Below the pieces are notes generated by a model. The model did no database searches. It was not told the DNA's origin and saw nothing but the letters and a program-made list of their open reading frames with translations. Source: Xiphydria camelus (lineage: Eukaryota > Arthropoda > Insecta > Hymenoptera > Xiphydriidae). From it: DNA of 64,000 bases. Both the position numbers and the translations under genes were made by a program. How positions within the stretch are numbered: position 1 is the stretch's first letter; the number at the start of each line of letters is the position of its first letter. Where the stretch lies: contig OY783194.1 in assembly GCA_963678675.1 (NCBI GenBank), positions 16,597,870 through 16,661,869 on the forward strand, in the 5' to 3' direction. Below, piece after piece: positions 9,740 through 19,845 of this stretch.

Positions 9740-10284
9740 GGGGTTGGAATTAATTCATAGCGTTTTACAAGAAATGGCACGCAGGTAGTATACTATTTCG
9801 TTTTGTTACCGACAGTATCATAAACAGCTATCATAGGACGTCATTTGCCGTTCACAACCTTTTTTCAAATCATAAATAACAACACTTTATAATTTATTGA
9901 ATATGTCAAAATTTGTGCCGAATAAAGTGTTTTTGCGGGGAGTTTTGCTTCGTTATTTTAATATGAACAAAAGTGCAGCCGAAACTCATCGTATTTTAGT
10001 GGAAGTGTACATGCTCTAGCGCCGAGCAAACGCGTCGGAAGTGGTTTGCACGTTTTAAAGCTGGTGATTTCGAATTGGATGACAAGGAGCCGAAGAAATG
10101 TGAAGATAATAGTTTGGAGGCATTAGTCCATCAAGACTCATGTCAAACACAGCTTATAAAGAATTTCTTACAATTAATTGTACATCATTGGGAGTTGACT
10201 TATCAACAGTAGGAAAACGTCTTAAAAGTTTGGGCATGATAATATTTTTTCATTAAAAAAACGCTACGAATTAATTCCAACACC
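9740..10284 (+). pseudogene. Dead mariner, catalytic domain deleted
   Basis: TIRs GGTTGGAATTAATTC are flanked by TA (9738-9739, 10285-10286). A frame starting near 9903 begins M-S-K-F-V-P-N-K-V and continues through the two helix-turn-helix blocks typical of mariner transposases (S-A-A-E-T-H-R, then R-K-R-L-K-S-L-G-M near the end), with at least one frameshift and one stop. The whole DDE/D catalytic part, normally ~200 residues, is missing, so the element cannot encode a working transposase. It is a relative of, but distinct from, the mariner at 62377. Confidence 0.75.
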
Positions 10285-10319
10285 TAATATAATTTTTACT
10301 GAACAATTTGGATTTTTTA

Positions 10320-10760
10320 AAAGATTAAGTCACAGTGGTGTCACAGTAACGTCACCCAGTGACAATCACTCAGTGGCATCCCAGTAACGTCACTCATTGT
10401 CAGTGATAACCACTCGGTGGCGGCACAGTGAAGCTCCCGTGCCAACAAAGATTGTGGTGCCACCGCGTGACGCTTGGGTGAAAGTCACGCTTGGCTATTG
10501 GGGCCACAATTGCAGGGACCTTAAAACTTACCATCGGCCGTGCTTGGTCGGTACTCCAGTCATTTTTTACCGGTAATTGGAAAGCCTTTGCGTTCAATGG
10601 TCAATACGAGATTGTGTAGCATTTCATATTTGCGCCACTGGTCTGCTGGCATCGCCACCGTCCGGCCTTCCATTGATCGAGATTTTGTAGCATTTCATAT
10701 TTTCGCCACTGGCTTGCTGGCGTCGACCACCATCCGGCTTTCCATTGATGGAAATGTCAA
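10320..10760. repeat. Right CAGTGAC arm and inverted 71-bp units
   Basis: 10320-10500 is the counterpart of 9018-9240. From 10560 the module order TTGGTCGGTACT, TTTGCGTTCAATGG and then two 71-bp units (about 10609-10750) repeats that of the fold-back at 6697-8222, in the orientation of its right arm. It is probably a truncated second copy. Confidence 0.6.
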
Positions 10761-10914
10761 ACGATGGAATTCATTAGAGCAATGTGTAGCAAATCCACTG
10801 TATTACAGGATATTGTTCAATGCACATCTATTATACATGTGCAATGCAGGAAATATTCATATAAAGTTTCTCTAAGAAAAAATATAAAATCAAAATCAAA
10901 ATGATAGTCAGTTG

Positions 10915-11355
10915 AGAATGAGAAAGTTATTACTGAAATGGCCGAAAAATGGAAAAAACATATACATAATGTTTTTCCAACGCCTGAAGTAAGCTTCATA
11001 TCACGCTTCAATTCAATACACAACCGAACTTGGCAATAATAATAACTGACCACATTCTATCATTTAAAAAAATGTTTCATATTTATCTGGCAAAAGAACA
11101 TGAAAGAAAATTAACGAAAAAAGAAATGAACCCCCCCCCCCCCCCCCTTCAAAACATCGACGATATATGATAGCACGAATTAATAAAATAGCTCCCTTTC
11201 CAAAGTAATCATGTAACAACTTACGAATCACCAAAGATAATGAAAAAATTATGATAAAAAAAGTAATGAAATCATTACCGCCAAATTAATGAAAGCAAGT
11301 GTTGTCAAGGTATGTTGCGTTAATGAGAGAAATAGTACATAATTCCATACAATGG
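10915..11355 (-). repeat. Right arm of the large inverted repeat
   Basis: This is the reverse complement of 1-590, including the mirrored homopolymer (C17 at 11131-11147 against the G run at 359-370). At its outer edge only 90 bases separate it from a further direct-orientation copy (11445-11575), so 11220-11575 also forms a local palindrome. Confidence 0.8.
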
Positions 11356-11444
11356 TAAACTTTGCTACAGAGACTAAAAACAATATAGAAGAAAAAAAAA
11401 CCAAGTTCCACTGAAACTGAGAATATATTCACAGTTAACCCCAT

Positions 11445-12000
11445 TATATGGAATTATGTACTATTTCTCTCATTAACGCAACATACCTTGACAACACACT
11501 TGCTTTCATTAATTTGCCGGTAATGATTTCATTACTTTTTTATCATAATTTTTTCATTATCTTTGGTGATCTTGTATACGTTAATTTTTTCATGCATTTT
11601 TATCGTAATTTACTATTCAAATCGAATGATGTTTTTTCGGATATTTACCTTTTCGTTTCCTATCCGGCAATTAAAATAGAGAATGTGTCGATGCGTGTCT
11701 TTTTTTTTCAAATGCAAAAAACTTGCCAGTTTCTATCGGAAATAGTCCAAACACATTTCGACGTTCTCTACCTGACATTATTAATTGAATTATTTATATA
11801 ATTTTATCATGAATTTACGATTCAAATTGAATGATATTTTGTCGAATATTTATCTTTTCGTTTTCCATCTGGGAATTTTCAATAAAGAATGTATCGGTGC
11901 GTATCCGCTCTTTCTGAACACAAAAATATTTCGGTCTCTATCGGATATAGTCGAACGTTGTTTGCAGTAATTTGATATATTTGAAGTAAATATCTATCGT
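11445..12000 (+). repeat. Third end copy followed by a diverged 205-bp duplication
   Basis: 11445-11575 repeats the first ~130 bases of the window. After it, a segment at about 11590-11760 is repeated in diverged form at about 11795-11975: ATTCAAATCGAATGATG at 11615 against ATTCAAATTGAATGATA at 11820, a 205-base period. Frames of 117 and 61 codons cross the repeats, but they are low-complexity F/L/I/Y translations and I do not take them as genes. Confidence 0.55.
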
Positions 12001-12734
12001 GTTAAGTTCATGAATATTTAAAATATTCTATTCCTTACAAGTTTTGTAATAATTAAAATTTTTTGTTTCTTATTCAAAAAAATACCTATAAATAAAATTA
12101 GTTTTCCATGAATGATATGAATTACAAATTTTTCTTTGCATATTTTAGTACCAGATCGATTCTTGTAATTTCAAATCATCTTGAAACAACAGAAGACGAT
12201 TAAAAACGATGCTAAATATTAATAAACTATTACTTCAAAGCGATTTGAAATTAGATATAACTATTGTTTTAAAACGCTTAGAAACAATAGGAAACAATAA
12301 TAAGATTTACTTTCAAAATGATTGAGAACGATAGCTAATTCTGACTTTTAAAAAACTTAAAATAATAGTATACAATAGCAATTTTTGGTAGAAACCGATA
12401 CTATTCTATAAGATTATTTACAATATTTCCGATTAAGGATGATTCATTATGATACGTATGAATTAAAATGGTACGATTTAAATCGTAAGAATTAGGAAAA
12501 ATCCGATAGAAACTCTATCATGAATGTCAGATGATAGTGCTTCGTAAAATTACGAACCAAATCTGACATTCAGTATGATATAGACGTGGTTTCTATCGTT
12601 TCCTATCGATTATTTTTATCATGGAGTCGAAATAGTACTAAAACATGTGAAATAATTACAGTGGAAATACAAGAACCAGTGTACTTTCATGAATACGTAG
12701 ATAATTTCATCAATAACTTCACCAAATGAAGATA
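12001..12734. other. AT-rich spacer with one hairpin
   Basis: AAACTCTATCATGAATGTCAG at about 12509-12529 pairs imperfectly with CTGACATTCAGTATGATATAG downstream. Otherwise nothing can be supported here. Confidence 0.4.
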
Positions 12735-12738
12735 TTAA

Positions 12739-13325
12739 CCCTTCGTTACTCACGTGGGTTTTTGAAACATAGAGCTCACCTGGGGTGTACCCTACACCCC
12801 AGTTAAAAATTAACATTTTCTTAGTGAAAAATTGAAATTTTATAATACTTTTTTTTTTATTTTAAAGCTTGAGATATTGCCTAATGATCTCAATATTTAA
12901 AAAAATAAATTTCGTAATTTTCTAATTCAAAATAAAACTCGAAGTCTCTCGGTACATGAGGTTTCGGTTTTCAGACGCTCAGATCTCCCTGCCGATTTTT
13001 ATTAAAAAATAGTATAAATAATAGACTGAGGATAGTTATCATACTCTCGTTTTATTAACGAAGGACAAATTAACAAATTGGAACAAGTTTTATAGAAAAA
13101 TATTAAATATTAAGTTAATTACAGATTGTTAAAAATCACTTTTTAACACTGCAGCGTTCTGTCGGATAGACAAATCGATTTTTCTCGTGCTTTTAGTGTT
13201 AAATTCTTTAATGAAATGTTCTCGAAAGGTACTGAAAGTGCCAACCTCGAAAAAAAAACTCTAGGCCTGGCATACAAAAAAATGAGGCTAGGGTGTCGCC
13301 TACACCCCACGTGAGCAACGAAGGG
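12739..13325. mobile_element. 587-bp TTAA element
   Basis: TIRs CCCTTCGTTACTCACGTGGG and CCCACGTGAGCAACGAAGGG are flanked by exact TTAA duplications (12735-12738, 13326-13329). Inside each end lies a short CACCCCAG/ACACCCC motif. No ORF. It is a piggyBac-type MITE by target site and terminal CCC. Confidence 0.85.
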
Positions 13326-13570
13326 TTAATGTCATTATTTGCTGTAGTGAATTTTTCTATAAATGTATCCGGCTAAGAGCTTCGCGCTACGCAAATGTAT
13401 TTGGCGCGAAACTCTACCAAGTGTCTTGATAACGTATAGACTTTTGTCTAACGTTGCATATTTCCTAAAATCCACCACTCCTACAATGATTCGGTCTACA
13501 AAAGATGATAATTTACTTTACTGTACTATTAAAATTCTATAATTTTGAAAAATAATAAATAGTTTCTCAC

Positions 13571-13784
13571 CATAACTTTTGCATATCCTAAATTCCTCGT
13601 ATATGTGGTTAACGTCTTTAACTTAGGGTCGACAATGCTTTCTTCGATGATCTTCACAACATTTTTACTCACAAATCGTTCACCCCATTTCGGTACACGA
13701 TTAGTTTTTGTTAATAATCTTCTTGAATACAGTTGGTTACCTCTAATTTCCCTTGCTATTGTATCCTCCGTAAGTACGTGAGAG
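13571..13784 (-). CDS. Isolated putative exon, unrecognised
   Basis: On the minus strand a pyrimidine-rich tract ending TTTGCAG at 13785 precedes an open stretch of ~71 codons that ends at a donor ATG|GTGAGA. The peptide is basic and helix-rich ([13 protein letters not shown] early; [10 protein letters not shown] in the middle), which could be a helix-turn-helix segment, but I recognise no family. Open frame plus matched acceptor and donor make an exon plausible; a relic transposon exon is as likely as a host gene. No neighbouring exon was found. Confidence 0.35.
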
Positions 13785-13825
13785 CTGCAAAGAAAGATAA
13801 TAGGTAGTACCTCCACGAGATCGTT

Positions 13826-14496
13826 GAATTAATAAATGGTTTAAATTTGACATAATATATGTTATTTAATGCATTATCCAAACATCTGTGTAATTTAAAT
13901 AAGTTTGACTACCCCAAACCTGAGATATTTACACTTGAAGTTGGCTTGATTTACACGTAACAGATGCGTTATGATGGGCAAAACAGTACGTCATTAATTC
14001 TACCGTCAAAACTAAAATTAAGAAGTTGATAAAAAACGAGGATAAGGTAGAATAGAATATCATGAATAATGTGAAAAAGAATGAGAATGATTCACCATCT
14101 AGTTTCCCAGATATAACCATGAGAAGCCCTCACAATTTTGGTCGTATAGCATATACCTGCAAGCGAACGAGTGCGTGGAGGGGGAACGGAACAGCGAGCC
14201 ACGATCGTCACTCACACGCGCACACAAGAGTGCGTCGTCTGTATATACAAGCTATTTCGTGTATTGGGGCAAAGCCCGGACAGTCCCGGCAAAAAGTTAA
14301 CTGGCAATGGTAGATCAAAAACACAATATAGAATATATTTTACGGCAATAAATGATGTCCATCGTATTATCTATTAGTACCGAGTTAATATTGCGTAGTT
14401 TTTAATTTTATTTACTACTAATTAAACCAATTATCAATATTTTAAACATGAACATGGTATTTAACTTTTGGTTGAGGTTGTCGCGGAGGAACTACG
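13826..14496. other. Spacer
   Basis: AT-rich, with a GC-richer patch at 14140-14300 holding CACACG repeats. No supported gene. Confidence 0.4.
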
Positions 14497-14500
14497 TTAA

Positions 14501-17288
14501 GGGGTAAGGCCACCATGGAACTTTTCAAAAATCGATTTTTTTTTATTAGCTTAAAACCTTCCTTAAACCCTCAAGAATAAGAAAAAAAAGGTTTCGTAGT
14601 CAAAAAAAATTTCGAATCGGTCGTTTACGTCAATTTACAGAGACGCCGCGCGGCGCATTAACACTTAGCGCCATAGCCAACTATACGGTTTCCACCGCGC
14701 TCGGGCGAGCCTAACTACATTGAATAGGGAGATCTCCCCGATTAGTGGGCTAACTGTTAATTAAATGCATGTTGAGACGTATTATCGGAGTTGAGGCTCG
14801 TGTCATTAGCAGTACTATTCGGCCATTTATTTTATGTAGTCATTCTAGCTGTCAGACGGACGCCGCGTGCGTGATTTTGCTTCGTGTTTCATCAGTTTAT
14901 CTTTTTACTACGAGTTACTGAAATTAGTGAATAAAATGTGTGATAAATCGAAATATGGTGGCTATAAAGCTAAACGAGGTGGAAGAAGTTTGTTTAAAAA
15001 GCCGTCTATGTCACGAAAGCGACCTGCAAACCGTTATGAAGCGGAGGCACTCGATTCCTCCGAAAGCGTCGGCACGTCCGCTAGGAAATTGAAGCTAAGT
15101 GGCGATGCTCGTAATATCGAAGTTGATGCATCGTTCGGTTATCGTTTCATCAATTTTGTGGCTGTTTTTTCAACAATTTCGTCAGCAGTGAAGTGTAAAA
15201 TATGCGACTCAGGCGTCACATTTACTGAAAGTAGTATACGCGGACTTGGTTTTAAAATAGTTCTATCTTGTGAAAAGTGTGCGAAAACTGAAATTCCAAA
15301 TTGTCCACTCATCAATAACAAAGCATATGACATCAATAGAAGAATTATTATAGCCATGCGACTGCTTGTAGTAGGTTTACACGGAATGAAGAAGTTCTGT
15401 GCTTTTATGGAACTTCCTCGGCCAATATTTCACTCATTTTATGATAAAGTAGTCAACATTATTTGTGATGCTACTGAACGCGTTTCCAAGGCTAGCATGG
15501 AAAATGCAGTAAAAATAGAAAAAGAAGAAAATGCAAGAAAAGGTTTACCAAATGAATTGATAGTATCAGGAGACGGTTCGTGGAGAAAGCGGGGATTTTC
15601 ATCATTGTTCGGTTTGGTGTCTTTGATCGGATGGAATACTGGGAAAGTAATCGATATAATTATAAAATCCAGTTACTGCAAGGCGTGCGAATATTGGAGA
15701 AAAATAAGTGATACTGCAGAGTATGATGAGTGGCTTGAAATACATCAAAATGATTGTCAAATAAATCACACGGGGTCGGCTGGTAAAATGGAGGTAGATG
15801 CAGTTATCGAAATGTTTCAGCGCTCTGAAATTTTATATCAAGTAAAATACGGCAGTTACATTGGAGATGGCGATAGTAAAACCTTTACAGGTCTTTTGAA
15901 GTCTGAACCATATGAAAGCTTTGTTATACATAAACAAGAATGCATCGATCACGTGCAGAAAAGAATGGGCACTAGACTAAGAAATTTAAAAAAGAACGTA
16001 CGCGGTCTCGGCGGAAAAGGAAAATTAACAAATAAACTTGTCGACGAGCTCTCAATTTATTATGGTTTGGCTATTCGCAGAAATCACGACTCTGTGGAAA
16101 AAATGAGAAATGAAATTTGGGCGACGTTATATCACAAGCTGTCAACGAATGAAAATCCTCAACACAGCAAGTGTCCAGCTGGTGAAAATTCATGGTGTTC
16201 GTGGCAAAAGGCAAAAGCCACCAATACATCAATTAGTACTTTTTTACATAAGCTGGCTCTATCGAAAACAGTTTTCGACGCAATTAAACCAATCTACGAA
16301 GAGTTGAGCAGCGACGACCTTCTAAATCGATGCTTAGGTGGTTTTACGCAAAATAGCAATGAAAGTTTCAACGCAACGGTGTGGTCAATGTCCCCAAAAT
16401 CTACGTCAAGCGGAAAAACCGTACTGGATATTGCTGGGAATCTTGCCGTGTGCACTTTCAACGATGGAATTTGTAGTATAATGCAAGTTATACGACAGTT
16501 GGACATGACAGTTGGAAGGAATTGCTACAATTTCTGCGTTGAGGCGGACGAACTCCGCGTCGATTTTTCGAACCGATCGCTGACTGAGGCTGCAAAAACA
16601 GCTCGAATTGCCGCAAAATCAGCCAGAAAAGAAGAAGAAGAACTCAACATTAACATAGAAGGCCAACTATACGGTGCAGGCATCGCGGATTAAAGGTATA
16701 CTATAATTTTCGACCGTAAAATGTTACTTAAAACTTTAAACGCGTTTTTCTCAGAACACGAAATTTCAAATCGGGCGAACCGATAGCGGCTACAAATCTT
16801 TATCGATTGCCTTGCAATTTTGAGGGTATCTTTATACCTATATAATCTAATAGACCACGTAGGGGTTTTTCGATAAGTTGTAAACTTTTTGTTTTATAAA
16901 CGATTATGTATGAAATTCTTATGCGAAAACGTGAACTTTTCTTTTATATACTCACCATTTCTCGAAAAATCAATATTTTCAAAATCCCCTACGTGGTCTA
17001 TTAGTTTATGATATATATTAAAGAAAAATCTTTGGATTTTTGTTCTAGGTTCACGCTTGTGGGTACAGCCGGTTCGCCCGTTTTGGACCTCCACAAAAAA
17101 TTCATCGTAGAAACCGGACCCTGGAACGGCCATTTCTTAACCAAAAATTAAAAACAAAATATTTTTTAGTAGCTTTGAAGATACTTGATGAAGTACTTTA
17201 TAAGAAAATTCTATAGCTTTTACACTACTCCTAAAAAAAAATGCACAAAATCGTCCTTCTTTCTTGACGCACATGGTGGCCTTACCCC
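14501..17288 (+). mobile_element. Autonomous-looking TTAA transposon (Kolobok-like ends, Mutator-like transposase)
   Basis: The element is 2788 bp with termini GGGGTAAGGCCACCATG / CATGGTGGCCTTACCCC and exact TTAA duplications (14497-14500, 17289-17292). It carries one long transposase frame. The 3' region (16750-17100) contains an internal hairpin around AATAGACCACGTAGGGG / CCCCTACGTGGTCTATT. A decayed, non-autonomous relative lies inverted at 35474-37508, and a shorter cousin with similar ends at 37660-38392. Full-length ends, an uninterrupted frame and clean TTAA repeats suggest a fairly recent insertion. Confidence 0.85.
14936..16693 (+). CDS. DDE transposase, Mutator-like domain family
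   Basis: The frame is open from 14867 (608 codons). I prefer the ATG at 14936 (586 codons; context ATAAAATGTG), because the upstream 23 residues are an unconserved-looking hydrophobic run. In 608-residue numbering, an N-terminal basic segment (25-60) is followed by paired cysteines (C110, C113 and C135, C138, a likely zinc finger). The DDE core then reads V-S-G-D-G-S-W (D236), I-G-D-G-D-S-K (D334/D336) and Q-N-S-N-E-S-F-N (E499), with C/H motifs between. The C terminus is an A/K/E-rich helix. The layout agrees with the Mutator-like transposase domain proteins common in insects and cnidarians. The TTAA duplication is typical of Kolobok, not of MULEs (8-11 bp). The gene has no stop or frameshift and could be functional. 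It would bind the element's ends and cut and rejoin DNA in the nucleus. Confidence 0.85.
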   Translation: MCDKSKYGGYKAKRGGRSLFKKPSMSRKRPANRYEAEALDSSESVGTSARKLKLSGDARNIEVDASFGYRFINFVAVFSTISSAVKCKICDSGVTFTESSIRGLGFKIVLSCEKCAKTEIPNCPLINNKAYDINRRIIIAMRLLVVGLHGMKKFCAFMELPRPIFHSFYDKVVNIICDATERVSKASMENAVKIEKEENARKGLPNELIVSGDGSWRKRGFSSLFGLVSLIGWNTGKVIDIIIKSSYCKACEYWRKISDTAEYDEWLEIHQNDCQINHTGSAGKMEVDAVIEMFQRSEILYQVKYGSYIGDGDSKTFTGLLKSEPYESFVIHKQECIDHVQKRMGTRLRNLKKNVRGLGGKGKLTNKLVDELSIYYGLAIRRNHDSVEKMRNEIWATLYHKLSTNENPQHSKCPAGENSWCSWQKAKATNTSISTFLHKLALSKTVFDAIKPIYEELSSDDLLNRCLGGFTQNSNESFNATVWSMSPKSTSSGKTVLDIAGNLAVCTFNDGICSIMQVIRQLDMTVGRNCYNFCVEADELRVDFSNRSLTEAAKTARIAAKSARKEEEELNINIEGQLYGAGIAD

Positions 17289-17292
17289 TTAA

Positions 17293-17810
17293 GGTTTCTC
17301 GAGCGGTACAGGGGCTTTTTCCCTGCTAAAATTTAGTCCACTGAAGTACAGTAACACTCTAAAGTATGTTCTTCGTGCGATGTGGCAACAATGTTTAACG
17401 TACAGTAGTATGTATGTATCTGTGAGTTCAAAAATGGAGCCCAAAACATCTGGTCATACATCTGTACGTCATGCAACGTTGCCGCATTGACTTATCAAAG
17501 GTTAAATTTATAAAGAACAATTAATAAAAAAATAACGGGCTTCTTAATGAACGTAAAAATTGGTATAGATGATTTTAGTTCATTAAACTTGCTGTTTAAA
17601 AAATTTCATAATTTTTTCACTATTTCTCTCAGAAATATCGCGATTTATTGGTTATAACCCATAAGAACACATGTTATTTTGTTATTCAAAAATCTTTACG
17701 AGCTTCTTAAAAGACTTGAAAATTTAACTGAATTTTTTTTTACTTCAATCTACCGAAAGCAATCATTTTCAAGCATTTCTCACTATTTTTAGTATAACGC
17801 TCGAGAAACC
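17293..17810. mobile_element. 518-bp TTAA element sharing a target site with its neighbour
   Basis: TIRs GGTTTCTCGAGCG and CGCTCGAGAAACC are flanked by TTAA at 17289-17292 and 17811-17814. The left TTAA is also the right duplication of the 14501-17288 transposon. No ORF. One element must have inserted exactly into the other's TTAA. Confidence 0.8.
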
Positions 17811-17814
17811 TTAA

Positions 17815-18358
17815 ATAACCAAGGTTTGTACATGTGTGAATCAAAATATCCTTGAAAACAGTTTCAAGTTATTCGTTACATAATTATAGGCATTATATAT
17901 ATTTAACATTGCCATAGTAACGTCATTTCAATTACCTATATCTTGTTGGACATGCAGTACGAACTGGTATTAAGGTTACTGTGAGAGCGGAAATAAATAA
18001 AATCCGATGAAAAAAACGCGCATGGTATGTGTGGTTCCTTTCCCACAAAATCGCTTACGTATAGATATATCGGTTACTTCCATTTCTTTTATGAAGCACA
18101 TATGAAATTGCAAAATCTTAATTGGTCACAATTGAAGACACAAGCGCTTAAAAGGTCTAAGTGACATTTTTGTGAAAAATGATTTTCTAACGTTTTTTAG
18201 AAGTTTAGCTGTGTACAATTTGTATACCGAGATTAAATTAGCAAAATGAATAATATTAACAAAGTTAACAATTGATAAAGGATCAAAAAATTAAAAATTA
18301 CTCAAATTATTAACAGTTAAAATCGATTATCTCGAAACTTTTCAAATGTTACGAGATA
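17815..18358. other. AT-rich spacer, nothing recognised
   Basis: No repeat, RNA gene or supportable frame. Confidence 0.5.
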
Positions 18359-19250
18359 ACAGTCATACAAAAAAAAGTGGGGTATACTTTTGATGCGATA
18401 TATATTATCCGTAGTAATTTTGCCTCCTGATCACGATTCCGGTGTCAAAATTTATCTATCACATCACATTTTTTTTAATCACAAAAAACCAGCCAGAGAT
18501 CATGATTTTCAAAAAGTTAATGGACAAACCAAATTCGGTATAGGGGTTTTTTGGATCGCTGATCACGAATCTGAAGTCGAATTTCAAAGATTCAAGATGG
18601 CGGATCCAATACGGCGGAAGAGATTTTCGAAAATCGACGGATTCATGCCAAATTTGGTATAGGGGGGTTTTTTGGGTCGCTGATTGCGAATCTAAAGTCA
18701 GATTTCAAAAATTCAATATGGCGGATCCAATATGGCGGACGAGATTTTCGAAAATTTTGAAATTTTGCAAATATAACTTCATATTCGTAATAAGCGACCC
18801 AAAAAAAAACCCTGTACCAAATTTGGCATGAAACTGTCGATTTTCGAAAATCTTGTCCGCCATATTGGATCCATCTTGAATTTTTGAAATCCGACAGATT
18901 CGTGATCAGCGACCAAAAAAACCCCTATACCGAATTTGGTTTAAGTCCATTAACTTTTTGAAAATCATGATCTCTGGCTAGTTTTTTGAGACTAAAAAAA
19001 ATGTGATGCGATGGCCAAATTTTGACACCGGATTCGTGATCAGGAGCCAAAATTACTACGGATAACATATATCGCATCAAAAGTATACCCCACTTTTTTT
19101 GTGTGACTGTGCACAGTTTTTTGAGGTTCGAAAAAAATGGCGATGTGATGGCCAAATTTGGACACAGGATTCGTGATCAGGAGGCAAAATTACTACGGAT
19201 AATATATATTGCATCAAAAGTATACCCCACTTTTTTCTGTGTGACTGTGT
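18359..19250. mobile_element. Fold-back family A, copy 1
   Basis: The ends ACAGTCAYACAAAAAAAAGTG and CACTTTTTTTGTGTGACTGT enclose long mirrored arms. The arms contain GTGGGGTATAC, TGATGCGATATAT, GATCACGAATC and the word AAGATGGCGGATCCAATATGG. The main palindrome closes near 19110. A further partial right arm (19111-19250) repeats the outer ~140 bases, so the right side is duplicated. Frames of 76-90 codons here are palindrome translations. Other copies lie at 62352-63680 and from 63859 to the window end, and a module-sharing relative at 38897-39667. Confidence 0.8.
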
Positions 19251-19841
19251 AATCAAACACATACCTGGTGATATGTAATCCTGTTTTATAAAGTGTAAAG
19301 AACACACTTTTTTTCTTCGTGTGATATTTTTTACTTTTGTAGCACGTTACCATGCCTTCAATTTATCTATTTTTTCTAATTTTCCAAACAGGTTTTCAAT
19401 GCTTTTTCGAATTACTTTCGCAGCCACTAACTGCACAAGACTGTATATATTTTTTTATTCGTTCTACGAAGCTTACACCATTCATTATATTCTTTAAACT
19501 TTATAAATTCTCAAGTAAATTTCACTCAGTAAACACGATCAGCTGTTCGTACTTTGTACATAGCGTATTAATAATGATTGGGGGGATCCGCCACCAGATG
19601 GCGAGCATCCAATATCGATTGCCAATAGACAAGTACGCCTTGAGCCTTCCCTCAAATAGAAGCTTAGATTTTTTCTCTCTGACCATCGCTAATTCACTCC
19701 CGAAACATTTGCCTTTCTCTTTTACAACCACCTCTGACTCACGACCCACGCTCAGATTTTCCCTTCTCTTTTGGCAGTTTTTCCTTCCACCACTCCTTCG
19801 TTCTATTACGTTATTATCTTTTAAAAATGAATAGATTTACT
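19251..19841. other. Spacer with an unconvincing 160-codon frame
   Basis: A plus frame at 19352-19834 (rich in F, L, S and I) looks like a translation of pyrimidine-rich DNA. The opposite strand is purine-rich. I see no motif and do not call a gene. Confidence 0.3.
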
Positions 19842-19845
19842 AATA

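Noticed and set aside
1..11355. Maverick/Polinton or other virus-like element
   Set aside because: Long inverted arms fit in size, but no polymerase, integrase, protease or capsid motif was found between them.
18925..19307. Minus-strand frames of 76 codons
   Set aside because: Translations of the fold-back A arms, repeated wherever this family occurs.
19352..19834. 160-codon plus-strand frame
   Set aside because: Low-complexity F/L/S/I translation of pyrimidine-rich DNA; no motif, splice signal or homologous feel.
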